Assembly (NCBI RefSeq): GCF_002420705.1
Contig: NZ_DIIM01000001.1
Coordinates: forward strand, 62,001-126,000
Length of the DNA: 64,000 nucleotides
Reading direction: 5' to 3'
DNA from: Sphingobacterium sp. UBA5670
GTDB taxonomy: Bacteria; Bacteroidota; Bacteroidia; Sphingobacteriales; Sphingobacteriaceae
Shown here: positions 42,690 through 49,973 of the stretch, in pieces
Layout: each line of letters starts with the position of its first letter
Numbering within the stretch: position 1 is the stretch's first letter
Made by a program: the position numbers and the translations under genes
The notes under the pieces: generated by a model
Told to the model about the DNA's origin: nothing
The model's database searches: none
The model's input: only the letters and a program-made list of their open reading frames with translations

Positions 42690-43041
42690 GGCTCTGGAAT
42701 TCCCCATTCTATCCAAATCTATCGGATAGAATGGGCACTTGATTCATATCTAAGTAAAATCTCCCGAAGAATCAGCTAGCATTGCCTAGTTTCAGACCAT
42801 CAAGCTCCTATAATCAATAAAATTACTTTCTCTTTAAATTGAGCAATTTGAAAAAAATAACTTATATAAATTTTAACAATTACCTAATTTAACAAACAAA
42901 ACACAAATTAATACACAAAAGTATTTCTATAAGAATAATTATTTAATATAAAATTAGTTTTCAACAAAACAATTGTTCCGAAATAACGTTAACTCGTTTA
43001 TTCATTGCATTTAATTCTATACTAAACAACGTAAACCAATC
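42690..43041. other. 352-base intergenic stretch before the candidate toxin gene
   Basis: It is very AT-rich from 42830 onward. Only the hairpin at 42703-42735 stands out; I found no reading frame or -7 element of the exact TAnnTTTG form. Confidence 0.5.
42703..42735 (+). terminator. Hairpin after the HPP gene
   Basis: A 12-bp perfect stem (42703-42714 with 42724-42735, 9-base loop) 14 bases after the stop, without a T-run. Confidence 0.5.
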
Positions 43042-43809
43042 ATGACCAGATTTACACAAACACTGCTGTTGATCTTATTAATCTTCACAAGCCAACTTGT
43101 TGTTAATTGTTCCTCAGATGATGATCCAATCAATGAAATTGAAAATTCGACCAGTTGGATGGATGACCTTGAAAAATCTTTAGGGACAGGAACCAAAGCC
43201 AAATTAAATAACTGGATAGCAAAAGGCTTAGATCAAACCAAACTCAAAGAGGCATTTTCCAAATCGAAGGATAAGGCTGCTTTGATGAATAACCTAGAAA
43301 CTGCACAGAGCATCTACCACCAAAGGGTATACATTGAAGATTGGAACAATATCCCTGGTATTGAGAAATCTGATTATGCACCGAATGGCTTATCCAGTGG
43401 AAAAATGAGCCCCTGGAACAACCCGGATTTAGATTTACCTGCCGTTGAGGCAGCTAACTTTGTTGATGCGACAGCAATAGAACTACCAGCGGGGACAAAA
43501 ATATATCGTATCACCGGAGGAAATCCTGCTGGTGGTTACTGGACAAAAGATATACCGAAGTCCGTTGGCGATGTGATCGGCGGTACCGCAGTTCAACCAG
43601 CATGGAACAACTTCAGTAAATTTTACCGCTATGAAGTGCCGCAAGCACAAACCTTAAAAGTATGGAAAGGTACCACAGCAAGGCAGCCGATCGCCGCAGG
43701 TGTCGTTAATCCACACCTTCCGGGTAAAGCAATTCAATTATTCATACCTGCAGCGGTCAGAGATGACGCTTTTAAGAAATTAGTACAAGAAATTCCTTTA
43801 CCATGGTAA
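43042..43809 (+). CDS. Lipoprotein with C-terminal toxin-like (TNT/NADase-type) domain
   Basis: 255 residues. Lipoprotein signal peptide with lipid Cys23 (SQLVVNCSSDDD). Residues about 38-95 are helical (WMDDLEKSLGTGTKAKLNNW), a layout seen in polymorphic-toxin pre-toxin segments. From about 147 the C-terminal domain reads LPAGTKIYRITGG, GGYWTKDIP, AWNNFSKFYRYEVP, LKVWKGTTARQ and PGKAIQLFIP. This resembles the TNT-type NAD glycohydrolase order, in which an Arg after the PPGT-like strand (here Arg156) and a Gln before the final strand (here Gln232) are catalytic. A 92-residue gene overlaps its stop, as expected of an immunity protein. The toxin role is inferred; no biochemical claim can be made from sequence alone. 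Confidence 0.62.
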   Translation: MTRFTQTLLLILLIFTSQLVVNCSSDDDPINEIENSTSWMDDLEKSLGTGTKAKLNNWIAKGLDQTKLKEAFSKSKDKAALMNNLETAQSIYHQRVYIEDWNNIPGIEKSDYAPNGLSSGKMSPWNNPDLDLPAVEAANFVDATAIELPAGTKIYRITGGNPAGGYWTKDIPKSVGDVIGGTAVQPAWNNFSKFYRYEVPQAQTLKVWKGTTARQPIAAGVVNPHLPGKAIQLFIPAAVRDDAFKKLVQEIPLPW

Positions 43810-44081
43810 ATATCGAACACATAAAAGATTATTATCTGCAACTCTTGACTGTATTGGAGCAGGAAGCAGTCCTCAACCCACCGGTTCGGGCGTTTTTAAA
43901 CTATGTTCTTCCTTTTAAAAGTAAATTTTCAACCGCCGCTACGAACAATGAACAAGAATTACGAGAATTCCTAAGAGGAGCAAACCGCTTTACTGATGAG
44001 TTTTCATTTTCGGATCACAACAGCAGCCAAATACGGTTTCTGATCAAAAGTCTTTATGACATATTAAATCATAACAGCTAA
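43803..44081 (+). CDS. Candidate immunity protein of the lipoprotein toxin
   Basis: 92 residues, no signal peptide, all-helical by composition (HIKDYYLQLLTVLEQEAV, EQELREFLRGANRF). Its ATG lies inside the last codons of the upstream gene (the reading CC ATG G TAA overlaps by seven bases), so the two are translationally coupled. Not recognised as a named family. Small size, overlap and position directly behind a toxin-like gene are the only grounds for calling it an immunity protein. The pair ends at a terminator. Confidence 0.55.
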   Translation: MVNIEHIKDYYLQLLTVLEQEAVLNPPVRAFLNYVLPFKSKFSTAATNNEQELREFLRGANRFTDEFSFSDHNSSQIRFLIKSLYDILNHNS

Positions 44082-44092
44082 GAATCAATAAG

Positions 44093-44126
44093 CAATGGGG
44101 ACAGTACAAACCGCCCCATTGTTTTA
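44093..44126 (+). terminator. Terminator of the toxin/immunity pair
   Basis: CAATGGGG (44093-44100) pairs with CCCCATTG (44114-44121), followed directly by TTTTA. Confidence 0.7.
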
Positions 44127-44136
44127 TGACCTCTTC

Positions 44137-44450
44137 TTATTTTTCCAAAGAAAGTGCCACCCCTTCCTTAATTTCATCATTTGCATGCAGCAGAATCCGG
44201 TCGTTTATATTCAATTGACCAAAAATCTCCGTTGCATCATGCGTAGCCCCCCTTTGACATCCACAAAATGAGCTTTTCCATTGACGAATTGAATAATATA
44301 TTGCCTTTCCGTCGATAAGCGCCTTTTTTAGACAAATCAACTTTATCCACATAGGTCTCCGGAATCTGTACCTCCAAGCGTAATCGATTAAGATCCTACA
44401 ATTAAATAAAGGCTGATCGTTGCCTTTTAGCGTTCCTACCAATCCCCTTC
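44137..44450 (-). pseudogene. RND efflux periplasmic adaptor (MFP) pseudogene, C-terminal debris
   Basis: Minus-strand translation gives adaptor-like pieces in different frames. About 44395-44450 carries LVGTLKGNDQPLFN. About 44322-44393 carries DLNRLRLEVQIPETYVDKVD and KKGAY. About 44238-44310 carries STERQYIIQFVNGKAHFVDV. 44137-44240 carries THDATEIFGQLNINDRILL and ends NDEIKEGVALSLEK, then stop. Together they match the order of the last third of a HlyD/MFP-type adaptor, but an internal segment of roughly 80-100 residues is missing and at least two frameshifts separate the parts. The 5' portion of the gene is absent. It is clearly decayed, and no intact pump genes lie nearby. Confidence 0.75.
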
Positions 44451-44474
44451 TGAAACACTATGTTGCACCATATC

Positions 44475-44744
44475 TCAAACTTTACTCACATTCTTCTCCT
44501 CTTCTAAAACTGTTGTTATACCACGATAGATTCCATACAATAGGAATAATAAACTAGTAATTGTAAGCCCAAGATACTCCACGACCCAAGCAATAAGTAT
44601 GGCCACCAAATGAATTTTACCGTTCTCGGGTTTAAAAGCCGCACCGGAATAAATGTAGTATGCGATAGAACCAAATAAAATAATCCAAATAATTGCGTAA
44701 ATGTAATGGAGCGGATTCTTACTAAGTTTTTTATTTTTAAACAT
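44475..44744 (-). CDS. Hypothetical small membrane protein
   Basis: 89 residues from ATG 44744 (MFKNKKLSKNPLHYIY). Two membrane helices (IYAIIWIILFGSIAYYIY and LVAILIAWVVEYLGLTITS, continuing LLFLLYGIYRG) and a short acidic/basic tail LEEEKNVSKV. Not recognised beyond that. It lies 25-30 bases upstream of the MFP pseudogene on the same strand. Confidence 0.6.
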   Translation of the reverse strand: MFKNKKLSKNPLHYIYAIIWIILFGSIAYYIYSGAAFKPENGKIHLVAILIAWVVEYLGLTITSLLFLLYGIYRGITTVLEEEKNVSKV

Positions 44745-44750
44745 GACCAA

Positions 44751-45099
44751 GTTTTATGATGTATACGATAGCTAATTGGTTATCTAAATCTAATTAGCAT
44801 TTCGTCAAATGTAAGGTGTAGCCAAGCATTAGGCAAGCCATAGTTATTATTCGCATCTTAAGGTTTAATATTCGCATGATCGGTAGTTAAATTCGTCATC
44901 AGCTTTGGGGAGCATGTATTAATTTCCGGTTCGGAGGGTCAGCAATTAAACAAAACTTTCATGATTTCGCAGACACCAGCAGCATTGATAGCACACCGAA
45001 AGTTTTTTCTGACCATAACATCAGAGAATTTCAAAAAAAAAGAGTCACTTGGTTTTTCTACAAGCAACCCTTTTACACTAGATTATTTAGATGTGCGTC
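44751..45099. other. 349-base stretch with paired direct repeats, no gene
   Basis: No credible gene is seen. A 9-bp direct repeat TATTCGCAT occurs at 44848-44856 and 44869-44877, 21 bases apart (two helical turns), which would suit a dimeric regulator site. Some short open frames exist here, but none shows family character. Confidence 0.4.
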
Positions 45100-45507
45100 T
45101 TACGCGTTTGGTAATTTGCTCATATCCATATAAAATATTTCCCAGGTATGTCCATCATGATCTTCAATATTCCTTTGCTGCATAAAACCATAGTCCTTCA
45201 TAGGCGATGGCTCTATGCCTCCTGCTTTAAGTCCCTTCTCAACAATTTCATTTACACGGTCAAGACTGGAAACTGAAAGCGAAAATAGTCCTGCGATCTG
45301 CTTTTTTGTATCTGCAAGAGGTTTTTCTATAAACGTTTTAAATTTATCATGGGACAAAAGCATAACAAAGATATGCTCGCTCCATACCATACATTTACCC
45401 TGTTCATCCGAAAACTGAGGATTATTCTTAAAACCCAATTGTGTGTAAAAATCCATTGACTTATTCACGTCTGCTACTGCAAGATTGATAAATATCTGTT
45501 CCATCAT
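45100..45507 (-). CDS. VOC superfamily protein (glyoxalase/bleomycin-resistance fold)
   Basis: 135 residues. beta-alpha-beta-beta-beta units: IFINLAVADVNKSMDFYTQL, GFKNNPQFSDEQGKCMVWSE, HIFVMLLSHDKFKTFI, ALFSLSVSSLDRV is here AGLFSLSVSSLDRVNEIV, and MQQRNIEDHDGHTWEIFYMD with the C-terminal metal-ligand Glu. This matches the small PhnB/glyoxalase-like VOC proteins that are abundant in Bacteroidetes. The substrate is unknown. Monocistronic. Confidence 0.88.
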   Translation of the reverse strand: MMEQIFINLAVADVNKSMDFYTQLGFKNNPQFSDEQGKCMVWSEHIFVMLLSHDKFKTFIEKPLADTKKQIAGLFSLSVSSLDRVNEIVEKGLKAGGIEPSPMKDYGFMQQRNIEDHDGHTWEIFYMDMSKLPNA

Positions 45508-45740
45508 TTTAAAGTTTAATTGCTATCCATAGTACAAAGTTGAAATTTTTCAACCAGAAAAATCTTGGCATATGCGAAGATTTTCTCCTTCCCCAGTTCG
45601 AATATTCAAATACGTCCAGTCAGCAACAATGATATACTTCCAAAACTTTATTTCACTTTCCTAATTTTGATCTATCCATACTAGCCTTTGCTTTTGAGGA
45701 CCTAAATAGCAATAAATGACAAATGTCAAAAAAAACAGTA

Positions 45741-46262
45741 TTATTTAGAAAGTTGGTTCAGTTCCGCTTGCGAAAATACGTGATCACCTTTGAGATAACT
45801 ATTTGCTTCTTTCAAATAAGTGTAGATTACTTCTCGGCCCTTGGGATTCGGCAGTTTATATAAATTGTGAACCAAATACTCTTTATCCCGCAATCTATCT
45901 TTACTATAGCTTAAAAATGAAGGTGCATGTGTTTGCACGCTCCAACGAATAAACCGTAAATCTATATTGTCCGGATATTTCATAATCATTTCTTCCAGAA
46001 GCTTTTTGCCCTTTTTGAATTGACCTAATTTTGTAAACGGATTACCCATATGTTTTGCCCATAATATTTCATAAGCAGCGAGATATCCCTTCTCTGTTGC
46101 CGAATTGGCAGATTTTTCTAATAGTTTCAGATTAGTTTCACAAAGCTTTTTGTTCTGAACAGCAGTGGCGTATTCGGCCCTCATTTTATCAACATCAACT
46201 TGACCAAAACAACATATCGTACACAATACCAAAGAGACACAGATAAAAAATCGTACAACCAT
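45741..46262 (-). CDS. Hypothetical secreted protein with TPR-like helices
   Basis: Start chosen at ATG 46262 (MVVRFFICVSLVLCTICC), 173 residues; TTG 46268 adds two. Signal peptide ending near CCFGQ. The mature part is all-helical with TEKGYLAAYEILWAKHMGNP, FKKGKKLLEEMIMKYPDN and DLRFIRWSVQTHAPSFLSYS, a pattern found in uncharacterised Flavobacteria and Sphingobacteria proteins. Function unknown. It may share a transcript with the upstream Pr6Pr gene, 70 bases away. Confidence 0.72.
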   Translation of the reverse strand: MVVRFFICVSLVLCTICCFGQVDVDKMRAEYATAVQNKKLCETNLKLLEKSANSATEKGYLAAYEILWAKHMGNPFTKLGQFKKGKKLLEEMIMKYPDNIDLRFIRWSVQTHAPSFLSYSKDRLRDKEYLVHNLYKLPNPKGREVIYTYLKEANSYLKGDHVFSQAELNQLSK

Positions 46263-46334
46263 TTTCAATTCAGTTAAAGTAAAAAAATAGAACCTATTCT
46301 GTCATATAACAATATCAGGAAGCTTTGAGTTTTC

Positions 46335-46988
46335 TTATTTTTTAATCCGCTGAGAATGCCGTTTGTTTTGCCATTTTCCCAATACGATCAATAATGCACC
46401 AATTGCGACGAAAACCAAGGTTACACCAAAGCTGTTCAAAATAACCCTATCCATTCCCAGTTCGGAGACATCAACAAAAGGATAAGGATAAAACCCAGAG
46501 AACGAACCATGCCATAGCGTATAAAAAAGATAAATTAACGGGAAGATTAACCAATAAAAAATATGGTTCCAGCGAATTTCTGTTTTATCCAAAAACAGCC
46601 ACCAAAAGAGAAAGAAACTCAGGGGTGTAACAACATGCAACAATTCATCGACCAGACTTAACAGTCCTCGCGGATGCGACAGGAAGCGGAGTATACCATT
46701 GTAGATTATACCGACAATAAGAATATATAGTGTTACAGCCGTAATGGTTTCGGGTTTGGTAAAAAATAGCCCGATTCGACTTTTCGACCAGCAAACAGTA
46801 AAAAAACAGCATAACAGAACCATTACATTACTCAGAATCGTAAAATAACTAAAAAACTGAACAATATAGTCCATGCGGCCAAGCTCAGAGACAAGAGCGC
46901 TTAATACAAATTGCCCAACGACTGCAAATAAGGTAATCAAACCAATGCTACCAGCAAAAACCGATTTTAATGACTTTTGAGTTTCCAT
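46335..46988 (-). CDS. Pr6Pr family integral membrane protein
   Basis: 217 residues with six hydrophobic helices (GLITLFAVVGQFVLSALV, FFSYFTILSNVMVLLCCFF, VTLYILIVGIIYNGILRF, LSFFLFWWLFLD, IFYWLIFPLIYLFYTLWHG, VTLVFVAIGALLIVLG). The motif FSYFTILSN after helix 1 and the YPYPFVD loop are typical of Pr6Pr (FAR-17a/AIG1-like) proteins. Function unknown in bacteria. The starting ATG at 46988 follows a 187-base gap from the divergent LytTR gene. Confidence 0.82.
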   Translation of the reverse strand: METQKSLKSVFAGSIGLITLFAVVGQFVLSALVSELGRMDYIVQFFSYFTILSNVMVLLCCFFTVCWSKSRIGLFFTKPETITAVTLYILIVGIIYNGILRFLSHPRGLLSLVDELLHVVTPLSFFLFWWLFLDKTEIRWNHIFYWLIFPLIYLFYTLWHGSFSGFYPYPFVDVSELGMDRVILNSFGVTLVFVAIGALLIVLGKWQNKRHSQRIKK

Positions 46989-47175
46989 ATTACGAGTCGT
47001 CTATACAATACTAAATATAAAAAATTCAGCTGCCTTTTGGAATTTTAAATGACCAATTTCCTCACTACCCTGTTGAGAATCTGAAACCAGATTGTAAATA
47101 ATGGCGACGAATTGTAAATGAATTCAGTTTCCTTAGTTACAATTATTATTTTTACTAAAAATAAAGTATGGATAC

Positions 47176-47919
47176 ATGATAACAATAGCTATTATCGAAG
47201 ATGAACCTGCAGTGCGCAAAGAGATCAGCTATTTGGTCCAGCAGGAAACCGATGTTGAACTTGTTGGCTGGAGCGATACGGTGACAAATGCGGTAAAATT
47301 GATTGAAGAAAAACAGCCCGATGTCATACTTATGGATATTCAGCTCCGTGATGGTACAGCATTCGATATTTTAAAAAAGCTAACTGTAATTCCACAGAAC
47401 ATTATTTTCATTACTGCCTACAATCATTTCGCAATCAAAGCCATCAAATATGGCGCTTTAGATTATCTCTTAAAACCCGTTGATCAAACCGAGTTGAACG
47501 AAGCACTGGAACGCTATCGGCGCAAAAGAGAAAACAATCCGCAATGGATGCAACGTTTATCAATGGCGCATGAGGCACTGCATGCCAATGAGCTACCCGA
47601 AAGCATTGCTTTGGCATCAATTCACCAAGTACGCATCGTCCCTGTTCATCATATCATTTACTGTAAGGGCGATGGCCCTTATACTTTTTTCTTTTTGAGT
47701 GATGGCACTAAAGAGTTAATCTCCAAGCCTCTCAAATATTATGAAGAATTATTGCCCCAACCCTACTTCTTGCGCACGCATCAATCTTATCTTGTTAACA
47801 GATCGCATATCTCTGGCGTCAATCGTTCCGAATATATTATCTTAAAGAACAAAGAGGAAATTCCAATTTCATCACGCCGGAAAAACTCGATCTTAAATCA
47901 GCTCTTTCCAGAAAAATGA
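47176..47919 (+). CDS. LytTR family response regulator
   Basis: 247 residues. The receiver domain has Asp54 (VILMDIQLRDG), acidic pair IIEDEPAV, switch Thr in IIFITAYNHFAIK and Lys in DYLLKPVD. The LytTR DNA-binding domain starts near residue 145 (HQVRIVPVHHIIYCKGDG) and includes LRTHQSYLVNRSHI. LytTR proteins bind tandem short repeats upstream of their targets. The stop overlaps the start of its TPR/LytS kinase by four bases, a classic co-transcribed pair. Confidence 0.95.
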   Translation: MITIAIIEDEPAVRKEISYLVQQETDVELVGWSDTVTNAVKLIEEKQPDVILMDIQLRDGTAFDILKKLTVIPQNIIFITAYNHFAIKAIKYGALDYLLKPVDQTELNEALERYRRKRENNPQWMQRLSMAHEALHANELPESIALASIHQVRIVPVHHIIYCKGDGPYTFFFLSDGTKELISKPLKYYEELLPQPYFLRTHQSYLVNRSHISGVNRSEYIILKNKEEIPISSRRKNSILNQLFPEK

Positions 47920-49835
47920 GATCACTGAACCGTATTTTCCTTGGGCTCTTGTTGCCCTTATTTTTTATCGCCTGCAGCAGAAAACAAAACTCCCCTTCGC
48001 CAGATCGCGAAACTATTGCTGCACAGATCAAAGCGCTCGAAGACCTAAAATTGAATCCAACAAATGGAGATTCAATCAGAAAGATTTGGCTACAATTAGA
48101 CCGCAATTCTACTGTAAAAAAAGACACTGTACTCGCCGCCCGTGTAAAATATTACCTGGCACGGCTATACGCCATGAGCGGTCAAGATTCAGCTCGTTTT
48201 TTTGTCGAACAGGCGCTTGAACTCATCGAACCCACAACTGGAAATGTAAAATACAAAGCACTTATCTACAATGGCATAGGAAACATCCGCAGTATCGAAG
48301 CCAAACAACGTGAAGCAGGTTATTATTATAACAAAGCCGCCACCATTGTTTTGTCGGACACCGCGGCAGGACTGTCAACCGAAGCAAAATCAGCGATATT
48401 GCTATCCGCAGCACAAAACAATCTGAGCGCCTTCCAGTATAACCTCGCCGAAAAAATGAATCGATCAGTGTTACCACTAATTGATTCGCTGCCAGAAGGA
48501 CATATTAATCGGCAACGTGTTCTGGTACAAATGATACAGACGCTCAACACCCTACAAAGACCTGCGGCAGATATTGCCCCCTATCTTCATAGACTCGAAG
48601 AATTGCACGCTAAAAATCCAGATAAATACAACATTAGTTTTCTGTACGATTCCAAAATCCAATACTATGAAACTGCAAAAAAACCGGATTCCATTTTACA
48701 TTATGAATTGCTTAAAATAGCAATCGATGAACGTTTGCATCAGCAAACAGCATCCTCCATATTGATGAACAATTTATTCGTCGACTACAGTAATGTTGCC
48801 GCTATCTATGTTTCACTAAAGAACGCGGCGTCGGGTGAGAAGTTCATCCAAAAAGCGAGCAAACTGAAAAAGCAATTTCCCAAATTAATATTTCCCAACA
48901 ACGAAATTACATTTCAACACAGTCTTGCAGCCGTATACCGCTTGCAAGGAAAAGATAAAGCAGCCTTAGACGTATTGAATCACCTTGTTCAATTACAAAG
49001 GGGGATTTATCAATCGGAGAATACACAAGCGATCGCCGAAATGAATGCCCTATATCAACTCCAGGCCAAAGATCAGTCTATTCGTATACTGAACGAAAAT
49101 ATCAAGATCAATAAACTTCAGTTACAACAAAATCGTTTGTGGCTGATCATCTCTTCCTTGGCGGTTATTTTATTGATGATCGTACTTTTCTTCCTGTATT
49201 ATAGTTTTCGCCAACGACGTTCCAGACAGGAGAAAGAAAAAGTCTTATTGCAGCAACAATTACTTCGCACGCAAATGGAACCGCATTTCATTTTCAACAC
49301 CCTTTCGGCTGTACAAAGCTTCATGCGCCTGGATAAAAAAGAAAATGCCATTAAATATTTAAACCGTTTTAGTCGACTATTACGTAGCAATCTCGAGTTA
49401 AGTCGTGAAAACCTTGTTCCGCTAAATGAGGAATTGGAGACCTTAGAAAACTATCTGATTCTGCAGCAAATGCGTTTTGAGGATGCTTTCCATTACCATA
49501 TCACACAACCTGAAGACCAAGATCTGAGTGCGGTCATGCTGCCCCCAATGTTAATACAGCCCTATGTTGAAAATTCAATTCTGCATGGTATAGACTTTGA
49601 GACGGGTAATGGAAATATTAACATCCAATTTGAGTTGTCGGCAGATATCCTACAGGTGCGAATTGAAGATAGCGGAAAAGACAGCCCCAACCTTCCTGAA
49701 GTTTCACATCGTTCGCTTTCAGGAACGATCAGCCGAGAACGCATGCAATTATTAGGAAAAAAAGCAAGTGTACAGATCACCAAATCCCCAACTGCCGGCA
49801 CTACCGTTATACTCCACATCCCTGTGACCTATTAA
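47916..49835 (+). CDS. LytS-type sensor histidine kinase with TPR sensor region
   Basis: 639 residues. Lipoprotein-like or cleavable signal peptide with FIACSRK near residue 20, then about 370 residues of TPR-like helices (KYYLARLYAMSGQDSARFF, GEKFIQKASKLKKQFP), a membrane helix near 408-428 (LWLIISSLAVILLMIVLFFL), a coiled segment, and the His_kinase region with the phospho-acceptor candidate His457 (TQMEPHFIFNTLSAV). The ATPase part has MLPPMLIQPYVENSILHGI and the C-terminal SGTISRERMQLLG. It pairs with the LytTR regulator just upstream. The extracellular signal is unknown. Confidence 0.92.
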   Translation: MRSLNRIFLGLLLPLFFIACSRKQNSPSPDRETIAAQIKALEDLKLNPTNGDSIRKIWLQLDRNSTVKKDTVLAARVKYYLARLYAMSGQDSARFFVEQALELIEPTTGNVKYKALIYNGIGNIRSIEAKQREAGYYYNKAATIVLSDTAAGLSTEAKSAILLSAAQNNLSAFQYNLAEKMNRSVLPLIDSLPEGHINRQRVLVQMIQTLNTLQRPAADIAPYLHRLEELHAKNPDKYNISFLYDSKIQYYETAKKPDSILHYELLKIAIDERLHQQTASSILMNNLFVDYSNVAAIYVSLKNAASGEKFIQKASKLKKQFPKLIFPNNEITFQHSLAAVYRLQGKDKAALDVLNHLVQLQRGIYQSENTQAIAEMNALYQLQAKDQSIRILNENIKINKLQLQQNRLWLIISSLAVILLMIVLFFLYYSFRQRRSRQEKEKVLLQQQLLRTQMEPHFIFNTLSAVQSFMRLDKKENAIKYLNRFSRLLRSNLELSRENLVPLNEELETLENYLILQQMRFEDAFHYHITQPEDQDLSAVMLPPMLIQPYVENSILHGIDFETGNGNINIQFELSADILQVRIEDSGKDSPNLPEVSHRSLSGTISRERMQLLGKKASVQITKSPTAGTTVILHIPVTY

Positions 49836-49878
49836 CGATTGACATTATAGCTAATTCGAAACATATCTTCGAACAAAC

Positions 49879-49912
49879 AGACGGCGAGCATCCCTAAATT
49901 TGCTCGCCGTCT
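49879..49912. terminator. Bidirectional hairpin between convergent genes
   Basis: A 12-bp perfect GC-rich stem (49879-49890 with 49901-49912, 10-base loop) lies between the kinase stop and the convergent glutaminase-like gene. Confidence 0.7.
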
Positions 49913-49973
49913 AAATTAACTAACACAAACTAAATGTCTTATTACGGGTTTCCCCTTAAACATTGACCTACTG

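Noticed and set aside
44961..45185. A 74-codon plus-strand open frame upstream of the VOC gene
   Set aside because: No family character, and its 3' half overlaps the VOC gene on the other strand.
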